A stretch of 64,000 nt of DNA from Dothistroma septosporum. Its lineage: Eukaryota; Ascomycota; Dothideomycetes; Mycosphaerellales; Mycosphaerellaceae. The stretch is taken from assembly GCA_002236755.2 (NCBI GenBank), contig NBZP02000013.1, positions 310,001-374,000 on the forward strand, written 5' to 3'. Both the position numbers and the translations under genes were made by a program. The notes under the pieces were generated by a model. It did no database searches, had not been told where the DNA came from, and was given only the letters and a program-made list of their open reading frames with translations. Positions 22,159 through 31,917 of this stretch are shown here, in pieces (the stretch's first letter is position 1; each line of letters opens with the position of its first letter).

Positions 22159-22960
22159 CTATGTCACCGTAATGCTGCTGCTCCCACTACTTTTGTAGCC
22201 CTCTGTGGCGACAATCTGGTAGTTGTATGTCCCAAGAGCCATGCTATACTTCTTCCACGCGGCAAAGTGATTAGCAGTCGTAACAGTTCCACCCACACGC
22301 TTGGTGGTGCGTATACTCCAGTACTGCTGGAAAGTGGCGGTGCCTGAGATGGAGGGTGCATTGGTGCGGGTTGTTTCGTAGATGTCGTAGGTGCCGCCGT
22401 CAGAGGTCACTTGGCCTTTCAGCGTAAGGCCTGAACCCGGGTTGTACGTGCCATAGGACTCGAGGATGCTAAGGAATCGTGTTAGAGGGGGTCGAATTTG
22501 AAGTGAGAGGCGAAGGCAGGCCGTACTAATATTCAACCAGCGGGCTGGTGGTCCAACCGTAGACGCTGAGGTAAGCATTACCAGAGGGCGAGAAAGAGCC
22601 GGAGTAGTTGATGACTCTGTTCATGTCAGTGCATCATTCGTCATGAATTCGATCAACAAGGCCAACCTACCTGGCACTCCCCGGGTTCCAGCCCTTGCCA
22701 GCAACAAAGTCGCCAACATCGCTCCATTGAGTGGTGTAAGAGCCCGCGTCGCCGTTGTTGTAGGTCACGCTACCCTGACTATTGTCGCTCCAGAAGCTGT
22801 AATAGTAGCCATTATTGGTACCGGTGCCTTGTGCCGTGGTGCGAGCCTCAAGGCTGGTGGTGTTGACGTCGTCAACGAGCTCGAAAGGCTCCACGACTGG
22901 GGCAGCCAGTGCTCCCAAGATGCTTGTTACAATGAGGAAAAGGGGTTGCATCGAGAGCAT
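22159..22960 (-). CDS. Secreted endo-1,4-beta-xylanase, GH11
   Basis: Three exons, 22960-22671, 22616-22527 and 22468-22159, with introns of 54 and 58 nt, give 229 residues. A signal peptide ends near ALAA at residue 20 and is followed by a short propeptide ending in LEAR. The GH11 jelly roll starts at NNGYYYSFW. The nucleophile is E125 in PLVEYY and the acid/base E216 in ATEGYKSSG; the thumb region contains PSISGT. The enzyme cleaves arabinoxylan in plant cell walls and acts outside the cell. No CBM1 is attached. Convergent with MOG1, with about 130 bases between stops. Confidence 0.97.
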
Positions 22961-24523
22961 GTTGTATGGATTGGAACGTGGTAGTCTTGTTAGCCTGTGT
23001 GGATGTGCGCCTGCCCGGTCGACGGACCTTCAGCGCTTATATGCTCGTGCGAGTTTCCCCTGGACTCTCAACCGACTGCCATAGTTGGATGTGTGCTACA
23101 GTTGTTGAGTAAGCTGGGTTGCTACAACCATGCACGCGGTAACATCGTTCCCCACAGGCTGAATGTCCAGATTGCCGTCGTGCAGCAGTCGTCTAGCCAA
23201 GCTCATTGCTCGCATACATTGAGTGCCATATCTGAGACTGCATACAGTGAGCGTTTCTTGTCGTGACGCGGAAAATCTGGTAGACGGAGTGGCGAGTAGG
23301 GCTGGGCCGCGAGCCTCTGCTTGCTTCAGGCGTCAATTACTCTCGACGTTGCGAATCCATATCAGCCTAGAGTTTAGAGCTACGTGTACATTACGCGCAG
23401 CATAATACATCAGGGTGCTCTGTACCAATCGTGTAGAGAAGCCCAATTTCCAAGCGTGGCACGATGCGTTCGTGCTGGCATCATGATGAGGTCGCTTAGC
23501 AAGTCCTTACAACAAGCTGATTGGTGGCGTGCACCGAGTAGATTGCACATGGAACACAGCCATCCTCCAAGGCTATGGATGCTACGATCCGGGCTGACGA
23601 TCCCAGGAACTTCCCGGCCGAGACATTCCGCCATGGGTCGTGCACTGCATGCAGGCGGCGTAAGTGTAAAGCATAGTGAATCCACCGACCTGATGAATGG
23701 TTCGACACCCATCCGACTGGTTCCCCCTGCCATGAAGTGTCAGTCTCTCCTTTATTGGTGCTACAACGCTTCTGTTCAGGAACTTTGGTACCAAACAGCA
23801 ATCCCTCGCCAACGTTCCGAGGCCCTGATTGTACTGCTGCAACGGCGACCATGCCGCCACGAACGCCCAATGGCTACGGCAGCGGATATGGGCAGAACGC
23901 ATGAGAATTTGCGAAGAACAAGCTAGGTCGAGTCGAGCGTCGACCGTGAATTGTACACGCTGTGCTCCGTCGCTGAAGATGTGGCGACAAATAAGAGCGC
24001 AGGTCGTATGTTACGCTCAGTGGTAGGTTCTCGTCATCAGAGGCACTGCAGCATGGATCAAGCGCCCCATTGCCCGTTCCTCTGTTGAGAATGAGCATCA
24101 TCTTGTCCAACATCCTTGATCGGATCTGGGTACGCTTAATGGCAACATGAACGACATGCGTGAAATGGAACGACACGAAGTACGAATACCGTATTCGAGA
24201 CTGTGAGCTCCGCGCAAAGTCCGACCTTGGGTTCCCTCATTCAAATCGTGTTAGCGCAACGACTGTCTCCTGCCAGACGTCCGACCAGTATCCTCTTGTC
24301 ATACTCGTTGATGGAGCATGAATATGAGGAGTTCAGCTATTGGGAAGAAGGACTGTGCTCGTGGGCTCAACTTCGGCGTTGTCACAAGTCAATGACGACA
24401 CACTCAACATCAACGATAAACAATGACATCCACTGCATGAAACCCAAGGCACTGCCAGCTCTATCTGTAGACCATGACATCAGTAAGTGCATGTCTTTCG
24501 ACACGTTCGTCAAGACTCCAAAT
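22961..24523. other. Stretch without a recognised gene; xylanase upstream region
   Basis: Bases next to 22960 are the xylanase leader and promoter; no CreA-type motif was assigned with confidence. The rest has overlapping frames of up to 180 codons on both strands without domain or consistent codon pattern. Confidence 0.45.
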
Positions 24524-25234
24524 ATGCCCTCCGCCTCAGAACTCCGTCAGCAAGCAGAACAGCCTCTCGACCCAAACACACCACAGACATACGAGCAGCG
24601 CCATCTCCAAGAACGAGAACAGCCGGCCAACGCCTCCGATCGATCCTCCAAAGCGACCAGCGCTCCGTTAAACGAAGACTACGAGCCTCATCCCGAGCAA
24701 TCGATCCCACTCTCCCCCGAACGCCAACACGTTCTCGACTCCATCTTGCGTCTCTACAGCGGCTCCGGCACCCACGATGCCAACGCAACTGGCGCACAAG
24801 ACATGCGCGTCTACGCGAAAAAGTCCGTCTACGACGACATCCTCTCCTACTGCGACACCCGCTACAAAATCGCCGGGCAGTGGTACGGCATCCCCGCCGT
24901 AATGAAATCCTCCGTGACAAAAGCCGTCGAAGTGGTTGAATCAACACCCGTCGCCGACGCAGTAGGCAAAACACCTGGGAGTGTAGTGTTCAAGATGAAG
25001 CGGGATTGGACGCCGAAACTTATGCTGGGAAAGACGTTTGAGGTGAATCATTTCGTGACGTTGTCATTAGAGAGAGCTGTAGAGGAGGATGGAGAGGGGC
25101 CGTCGGAGAGGGTCAAATATCATAAGGATCAGTGGAATGAGAAAGAGTATGAGCATGATGGTTTTGGAAAGGTTATGAAGACGGTGAATGGGGATTACGC
25201 AACGATTGGGACGAGGCCGCCGAAGGATTTATAG
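24524..25234 (+). CDS. Conserved fungal protein with probable NTF2/SnoaL-like fold
   Basis: Single frame of 236 residues from ATG 24524 (MPSASELRQQAEQ). The first 60 residues are polar, Gln/Pro-rich and probably disordered. From SPERQHVLDSILRLYSG the protein turns compact: ARRAYxxDxx-like VYAKKSVYDDILSYCDTRYKIAGQWYG, then KMKRDWTPKL and HFVTLSLE, and a C-terminal VKYHKDQWNEKEYEHDG. That helix-then-sheet order and the W-rich sheet resemble SnoaL/NTF2-like proteins, which is an inference. In-frame ATG 24491 would add 11 residues. The frame runs open another 320 bases upstream, but that part lacks protein character. Function unknown. Confidence 0.72.
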   Translation: MPSASELRQQAEQPLDPNTPQTYEQRHLQEREQPANASDRSSKATSAPLNEDYEPHPEQSIPLSPERQHVLDSILRLYSGSGTHDANATGAQDMRVYAKKSVYDDILSYCDTRYKIAGQWYGIPAVMKSSVTKAVEVVESTPVADAVGKTPGSVVFKMKRDWTPKLMLGKTFEVNHFVTLSLERAVEEDGEGPSERVKYHKDQWNEKEYEHDGFGKVMKTVNGDYATIGTRPPKDL

Positions 25235-25509
25235 GGTGTTGGAAGGACGAGAGGGGAGATGTTGAGCAGAGAGCAGATGGGAACAGGAGACCCGGGGAGA
25301 TGTTGAGACGGGTTAAGTATTGATGCACTGCGCAGATCTGACAAACGCTGCAGCATCAGGGGCTGTAATATTCTGATCGCTCAAGCGTAAGTGGGGGAAT
25401 TCGGCTTCCCTGTGCATGGCATTGTTGCCTGGTATGTGATCATATCTATGTATAGAAGCTACATTGCCAATCTACCATTCTCCATGGATCCCCATCTTCC
25501 GAGTCCATT

Positions 25510-26852
25510 CTACTTGTAAATATTCTGCGGCCCCTTCAACCCAAAGCAGTTCGCGAAATAAGTGACCGATGCCGCCCAATCCGTGAACAAAGCCTTAATC
25601 TTAATCTGATTCACCAAGACATCCAGCAAATCGTAATACTGTCCGTCGTAGCTCACGATATCCGCAATGCTGCTGAAGTAGTACTCATCCCTCGCCTTGA
25701 CAGTGGCAAGAGGACCACTTCGTTCATAAGTCCAAGCAATGATGTCGAACCCAGCAGCCGTGATAGCCTTGGAGTATGGACTCGGCACAATAGTTTTGTT
25801 GTCCGTGCCACCAGGCTGAACCAGCATGGGAATAGAAGAGCCGATGATGTTCACACCGGCGGCGCGGACTTCGGTCAAGTTACGGGTAGCATTGGCAATA
25901 TCGGCAGGCGTGTCGTATTCCTGGAGGAAGATGGCCTGTTTACCGAACTCGTGGTCGTTCTTAAGCCAGTAGAGAATGTCAGCGTACAGGAAAGACTGTG
26001 GCCAGATTCTGTCGTAGCTGATGTTTCGCTTCTTGAAGGTATCGACGAAGTCTTGAGCGTACTGTTGTTGGGTGTAGCCATTGAAAGGCATGGGGACATA
26101 TGGGAGTGGTGGGGTCTTCAATTCGGGGGTGAAGTTGCGTTGGACGGGGACAGACTCTACCAGGTCGATGTAGCTGTTGAGGGTGAGGACCTTGCCACAG
26201 GTGTCGTAGAGCTCGGTGCGCCAGTTTGGTGCGGTGCCTAGGTAATCCTTGGGAGTGGTGGCGGAGGCGTTGAAGGCATCTTGCTTGCCGCAGAGGGTTT
26301 CGTACTCGGCAATGGTGATGTCCGACGTACAGCAAACGGCGTTGGCTGGTGAAGTCTTGTTGGCGGGCGTAAAGGGTACGACACACTTCTTGGCCAGCTC
26401 TGGGCGGATCAAGATATCCGTAGTGGTGTGGAGATCGCAGAGGGAGTGTCTGCAGACGAGGCCTCTGTCGTGCGTGAAAGAGACATCGCACTCGAGGATA
26501 CCAGCACCCATGCGAGCACCGGCGTGCTCAGACTGGGCAGTCTCCTCGGGAAACTGCAGAGTACCTCCTCCACGGTGGCCGATAGTGAAACCAGTGACTG
26601 AGAAGTCCAAATTCTCGCATGATTCCAGCTTGGTCTTCAAGGCACCTTCGGTCATGTTGTCGACCAAGTAGTATGGACGAGGTCCAAGAGAGACAACATA
26701 CTTCTCGGGCTGCTGGTAGCTGCTGCTTTCCTGGTCAACGACGGCCCCTTTGAACGTAGTTACAACCCTACTCACCCTCCGTGTCCGCCCCAATGAGGCA
26801 GAGCATTGGCAGTCGTCAACAACGCTGCGGAAAAGAGGATGAATGCAGACAT
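25510..26852 (-). CDS. Secreted glycerophosphodiester phosphodiesterase-like protein
   Basis: Two exons, 26852-26776 and about 26725-25510, give about 430 residues. Exon 1 encodes a signal peptide (MSAFILFSAALLTTANA) ending just before the GT donor. The acceptor lies in a CAG repeat, so it may shift by 3 or 6 bases. The GDPD barrel shows GHRGGG with H76/R77, QFPEET with E86/E87, ECDVSFTHDRGLVCRH with E104, D106 and H119, and FTPELKTP and WPQSF strands later. GDPD enzymes hydrolyse glycerophosphodiesters to sn-glycerol-3-phosphate and an alcohol; an extracellular one would scavenge phospholipid breakdown products. Cys pairs fit secretion. Confidence 0.92.
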
Positions 26853-27608
26853 GATTTCTAGTTGGCAATTCACAAAAGGCGACCTCGACCTCAAGCAGGG
26901 GACATCCTCAGCATATAAGCACATCCTGCCCAGACCAGGACCTGCCGCATCGCGCCTGGGATGACCCCATCGTGGTCCGCCAAGGCTGCGAAGGATGTGG
27001 AACACCGAGTAAGCATTCGATCTGGATTATTTTACGAGCAATCGGTGACTTTTATGCACGACAGCCGGCCGCACGCAGGCACGTGGATGCATCGGGACGT
27101 TATCAGTAGTGCAGCGTCAGTCAATGCAGACGTTAGCTTCATGCTGAATGCCGTCGATGACGTAGGTGAAACAGTGAGTCGCAGGATGTTGGGACGCCTG
27201 TAGCCATGCTGGTGGGCGAAAAACGGGATGGATGAACTCTGCTGGCTGTGCTGAGATCGTGTTGTACAACTCTCCTTCGAGGTTGCAGATGCAGCTGGGA
27301 AGGCTGAACAGCTGTGAGGGAATGAAAGATTGCCTGCGACCAAGCTTCGGATGACGCTGGGCTGCAGGGCCGGCTGAAAGATCAGCAGCCATATTTTGCG
27401 TGGAAGGGAAGATGCTGCCCAAGAGTTGAATCAGTGTTGTGACGAAGTTTCATTGCTTCTAACTATACATCAGGAACGAGGCCGACACAATGTGCCTATG
27501 TGCTAGCAGGGTACGGGATGTTGCCGCCGTCGCTCTTCTGGCACCACCGAGCGACTGCTTCAGCTTCGATCAATGAACGCAGTGAGTTCATTCTTGGGTG
27601 TGCCTCGT
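26853..27608. other. Intergenic region between GDPD and aldo/keto reductase genes
   Basis: Upstream region of the GDPD gene and 3' flank of the reductase. Frames of up to 103 codons have no recognisable content. Confidence 0.55.
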
Positions 27609-28587
27609 CTACTCATCGTCGATGAATAGCTTGGCCTCCTTGCCATCGTACGGGAGGAAGGTACCATCGCAGACCTTGAAGCGGTCTTTGATCGAGCTAA
27701 TGGTCCTGATCTCATCGTTGTCCAGACTCCAGCCATCCAGGGCAAAGTTGGCCTCAATACGGCTTGGACTGGTCGACTTCGGAATGACCGAGTATCCTCT
27801 GCTCAAACCCCACTGGAGGAGAACCTGTTGCACGGTCTTGCCCTTTTTTTCGGCGATGCTTGCGAGAGTGTCGTTCTTGTAAAGTGGGGAGTCGGTCGAG
27901 CCCAAGCAGGAATACGCAGTGGTGTGGATGCCTTTTGCTGTATTGTAATCGACGAGCTTGAACGATGGGTAGCATGGATGCACCTCAACCTGGTTTACGG
28001 CTGGAGTGATCTTGAAAGATGGATCGGCGAAGAGCTCCTCGAGGTGGTGCTTGGAAAAGTTTGAAACACCTATCGCCTTGACCTTTCCGGTTGCTACCAG
28101 CTTCTGCATCTCAGCCCATGTCTCTTTGAAGTCCCAGTTCTCGAGGGCCTTCTTGCCGGTTGCATCGCTTGGGTCAACGGGTTGTGGCCAATGCATGAGG
28201 AAAAGGTCCACGTAGTCGGTTCCCAATCGCTTCAACGACGCATCGCAAGCCTCTGCGACGCGACCTTGGTCTGGATTGTTGAGCTTTGTTGTCAGGAAGA
28301 ACTGGTCTCTTGGGACGCCTGACACCTTCCAGCCAGTTCCAACTTCGGCCTCGTTGCCATAGGCAGCTGCTGTATCGATGTGCCGGTAACCGTGCTTGAG
28401 TGCTGCCTCGACGGCCTTCTCGACTTGGCCTGGTGGTGATTGCCATGTTCCAAGACCGATGGCGGGGATCTCAGCGCCGGTGTTGAGCTTGTAGGTTCGC
28501 CTGCAAAACGAACGATCAGTGTCAGAGCTGTTTGACGGGGGCAATATGTTGTGCTTACTGTGTGACTTTTGGTGGTATGGAACCCAT
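27609..28587 (-). CDS. Aldo/keto reductase
   Basis: Two exons, 28587-28559 and 28500-27609, with a 58-nt GTAAGC...TTTTGCAG intron; 306 residues. The first exon gives only MGSIPPKVT and joins to QRTYKLNTGAEIPAIGLGTWQ. The catalytic tetrad is complete: D52 (HIDTAAAYGNE), Y57, K82 (LTTKLNN) and H113 (LFLMHWPQ). GVSNFSKHHLEEL and the NADPH-binding IPKSTSPSRI segment are present. It reduces carbonyls to alcohols with NADPH in the cytosol; the substrate (glycerol, xylose or other aldehydes) is not determined. The frame stays open far upstream of the intron, but that stretch lacks family similarity. Confidence 0.94.
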
Positions 28588-29094
28588 TTCTGCGGTGTTG
28601 CTGCGATGCCTGTGAGTTTGGTTTGGTTTGGTTGTTCTCTTGCAAGATGATCTTCAAGTGAAGAACTTTTTGAGTCAACGATGCCCTCTCGATGAAGGAA
28701 ACTGCCAGCTGGATAAATGCAACCCACATTTGACCGGGATGTGGTCGCGTGGGGCGGGTGATGCAAAGCAACGTGGGCGCTTCTGCAGGAACAATCATCT
28801 TGGCTTGATCGTGACACTCTCCTCCAATTGACAGACAGCACTACACGAATACTTCCGTCAGCTTCTGGGAAGTCTTTCGGCAGATGCAAGTGTTTGGCCG
28901 ACCATGTGAAGCAGGGGTGGTTGCTTGCCATTGCGAGCATTTCCGTCGGCCTGTAGTGACCAGACCGTGCGCCTGCTGTGTCGGTCCCCAAACGCTGCGG
29001 CAATGACTGCCGGGCAAGTAGAGCTTGACAGGCTTCGAGATGTTAGCTCTTCCGGGTGTAGCTAAGTGAAAGATTGAATCAGGGTTTCAATAGC
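28588..29094. other. Divergent upstream region of two genes
   Basis: Lies between the start codons of the aldo/keto reductase (minus) and the amidotransferase-like gene (plus), so it should contain both promoters. Contains TGGTTTGGTTTGGTTG-like tandem TTTGG units near 28615-28635. Confidence 0.5.
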
Positions 29095-29999
29095 ATGGCT
29101 GAGCCGACCAGGCAGTCGCAGCTGAGAGTTGCTGTGCTGGAATGCGATACACCTCTGGCAGCCATCCGAGAGCAGTACGGAAATTACGGAGACATTCTGG
29201 GTAAGCTGCTACAGCGAGGGACAACCGGAGCAGGCGTATGCGACCAACCAGAGATTGTCATTTCGCAGTGGGATGTTGCTGGTCGCCGAGCATATCCTCG
29301 ACTGGCGGATATCGATGCGATCATTCTATCAGAAGCCAGTGAGTGACTTCAGGGCCAGCGCGGGCGTCGAGATCTACTGACACATGGAAGACGTCGATGG
29401 CAATGCTGAGGATGCGTGGATCTTGGACTTGATCATGTTCGTGCAGGATGCATATTGTTCCAACGTACCGATCATCGGCGTATGTTTCGGACACCAGGTC
29501 GTCGCTCGTGCGTTGGGAGCCACGGTGAGAAGGAGCGACAGCTATGAGATTTCTGCGACCAAGATCAGCTTGACACGTGCGGGAAGGGGTCTGTTCGAAG
29601 ACAAGCAATATTTGGTAAGAGGTCAATGGAGTGGTCAAGACACAGCAGTACGACGACTGACACAGCGCGCGCGCGCGCCACCAGGTGCTCCACCAAATGC
29701 ATCGCGATGTGGTCGAGTCTGTACCCGCGGGCTGTGTTTCAATCGGCTCGACTCCTCGCTGCCAGATTCACGGCTTGTATCAACCTCATCGGATCTTGAC
29801 ATTACAAGGCCATCCCGAGTTTGACCAGTTCATGGTCGAGAGGGCAGCGGCTGCCAGGGCAGAGCAGGGGATTCTGAGTGATGATGTCGCCGTCGATGGC
29901 ATTGCAAGAGCGGGATTACCACACGATGGAGACGTCGTGGCACGCGTCATGTATCGTTTTCTTTCGCTGTCGTCGGGAACAACGAGTACTGTACAGTAG
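29095..29999 (+). CDS. Class I glutamine amidotransferase-like protein
   Basis: Three exons, 29095-29338, 29391-29614 and 29685-29999, with introns of 52 and 70 nt, give 260 residues. The GATase-1 triad is visible: C113 in PIIGVCFGHQ, H199 and E201 in LQGHPEF. HQMHRDVV at the start of exon 3 is typical of the stand-alone fungal GMP-synthase-like amidotransferases of unknown substrate. No synthetase domain is attached. The second intron contains a (GC)7 run just before its acceptor. The stop codon falls inside the first unit of a 27-bp tandem repeat. The unspliced DNA has stops in the introns, so splicing is needed for the full protein. Confidence 0.9.
29665..29678. repeat. (GC)7 dinucleotide run in an intron
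   Basis: Alternating G and C for 14 bases, between the CTGAC branch-like site and the CCACCAG acceptor of intron 2 of the amidotransferase-like gene. Confidence 0.85.
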
Positions 30000-30062
30000 C
30001 CGGGCACATTGGGAATTGTACGATAGCCGGGCACATTGAGAACTGTACGGTAGCCGGGCTCG
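29990..30062. repeat. 27-bp tandem repeat, about 2.7 copies
   Basis: Units start at 29990, 30017 and 30044 with TGTACRRTAGCCGGGCACATTG-like sequence and few substitutions. The CDS stop TAG (29997-29999) is part of unit 1. Confidence 0.9.
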
Positions 30063-31050
30063 GGCGGAATTTAATGGCTTGACGGAAGATGCCATGGTGA
30101 TGATGTTGAAGAACAAATTGTGTACATGGCGAATGTCGAAGGTGCACGTGGAAATGTGCGCTATAGGGTGGGTGCCTCATATAACCGCCCAGGCCCCGTC
30201 AGCGCAGTTTGAGGACTACCTACACACACATACACACATGTATAGTTCTAGCTTTGCTCTGCTCACATGACGGGAGCTACCTCCTACCTCGTAGGTTCGA
30301 TGTCGAGCTGCTTCCGTCCCTCCATTCATCTCTCCTCACCCGTCACTGCATGGCCTGACAAAGTTTCTTTGAGGTCCAATCATATTGCGCTTACGCACAG
30401 TGTCGCTGCTTGAAGTGATGCCGTGCGTGTCATTCCATTGGGCACCCGCACATTTACACCGATCTAGGAGGCTGGAGGTTGAGTCAGCGAGCGTTGGGCT
30501 TGGGGCCGCTGACCACGTTACAGGATGTCTTCACTTGCTTCCTACCGCTTGCTCGCCGCATGACGCATGAAAACAACGACACGATTGATTGAGCTTGTCT
30601 CCAGGTTGGTCCCAATTACTGGATCTCTCGCTTGACGACTGTGAACTCAACGCGCAGGTCGGCTTACATGATCCGGGCTCACGCATCATCGCGTAGCTCG
30701 CACCGATCAGCAGCCTTCGTGTCTAAGTGTCTTATGTGACAACATCGCAGCATCCATCAGCCTTTATCAGAGACATAGGAGCTCAGAGACAAGCCGTCTT
30801 CTGAACAGCTGCGAGATTGTATCATCAGTCCCGCGTTCGCAGAGTCTTATATTACGCGGCTTGGCAGGACTCGCCACAGTTGCCGAGTCAACAGTGTCAG
30901 GCAGGATAGTGGAGTAGAGGTGAAGGTGGTATATCGTTCGAGTCGATGTTGCTACCAGAGCTCTTTCTTGGCCGTGAGCTCCCGTATTTGGTAGTCTTTG
31001 GCAATCACAACGACATCGATCTCGTACATGCTATGCCACTCTCGAATAGC
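30063..31050. other. Stretch without a recognised gene
   Basis: Contains a CA-rich microsatellite at about 30222-30240. No coding frame with recognisable content. Confidence 0.55.
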
Positions 31051-31917
31051 TCAAGCATGTGATGAAGCGGCCGCGCATCGTGGCGCATGGCCGCTTCCCG
31101 AAGTGAAGTTCACTAAATCCATACTATCGGCTTCGTCTACTTGACGTCTCTCACAAACCCCTAACCGACGTCGAAATGACCTTTCCTCTTCAAAAGAATC
31201 ACCACAAAAGTCTCTCCCCGATCTTGTGACCCAGACCGAAATCAAGGTCCGAGTTCCTACCATATTCCATTCACAGCTCACAGAAATCCCAGCTTGCGAA
31301 CGAACAGGTGCCTGCTTTCGGCGAGAAGTGTAAGCGCCACAGTTACGTCGCGAAGCTCTCCCGGGGCAATCACGCGCATAGTGACCAGGGCTGGCGCAGT
31401 CGAAGCGGCGATGTTCATCTTTGAGCCGTGGGCGTTCGAACTGATAAGTCGCACGAATTTGTAACGATCCTGCGTCACGGTGGCGACGTCCATCGTCTAG
31501 CTGCTGGACCGTCGAGTCTGGCTGTGATACAGGCACCGACTCAGCCTTGGCCTGTAACTCAAGCTGTTTGCAAGCCATCGCGTGTCGGTAGATCCACTTC
31601 AAAACGACATGACTGCACTTCCATGTGTCGCCTGGTAGGTTGCGGATGATATCATTTGGCAGATGACGATACGCATATGCTCCGGGATGGATCGCGGCGC
31701 GGACGGCGTGCACGTCTCTCTTCCTCATGTCCTTCTCTGGGGACGACTCGGCGAAACTGCGATACGCATGCGATCTTTGGTCCCATCCCCTGATTTCGGA
31801 CCCGCAGTACTCCTTCCGATGAGGAACAATTCGATCGGTCTTGAGTTCAGCATCATCGGTGACGAAGTCGGAGAATGAAAGAGGCACAGACGGCCAAACC
31901 TTGTCTTGGTCAGACAT
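31051..31917 (-). CDS. Hypothetical protein with a degenerate CCHC zinc knuckle
   Basis: Single frame of 288 residues from ATG 31917. The N-terminal 120 residues are rich in W, R and H and look structured (VWPSVPLSFSDFVTDD, KEYCGSEIRGWDQRSHAYRSF, HLPNDIIRNLPGDTWKCSHVVLKWIYRHA). Residues 171-184 read R-F-D-C-A-S-P-G-H-Y-A-R-D-C: a CCHC zinc knuckle (C-x2-C-x4-H-x4-C) whose first Cys is replaced by Arg171 (CGC, one transition from TGC). The C-terminal third is basic and low in pattern. A nucleic-acid-binding or retroelement-gag-like origin is possible. No protease or polymerase frame is nearby. Product is unproven. Confidence 0.5.
   Translation of the reverse strand: MSDQDKVWPSVPLSFSDFVTDDAELKTDRIVPHRKEYCGSEIRGWDQRSHAYRSFAESSPEKDMRKRDVHAVRAAIHPGAYAYRHLPNDIIRNLPGDTWKCSHVVLKWIYRHAMACKQLELQAKAESVPVSQPDSTVQQLDDGRRHRDAGSLQIRATYQFERPRLKDEHRRFDCASPGHYARDCPGRASRRNCGAYTSRRKQAPVRSQAGISVSCEWNMVGTRTLISVWVTRSGRDFCGDSFEEERSFRRRLGVCERRQVDEADSMDLVNFTSGSGHAPRCAAASSHA

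Noticed and set aside
24203..24523. Long N-terminal extension of the NTF2-like protein
   Set aside because: Open by chance; composition changes abruptly at MPSASELRQ and the upstream part shows no pattern.
24510..24974. Arg-rich minus-strand frame of 154 codons
   Set aside because: Antisense shadow of a GC-rich coding exon.
28588..29003. N-terminal extension of the aldo/keto reductase
   Set aside because: It reads through an intron and leader. The spliced model gives the normal MGSIPPKVT start.
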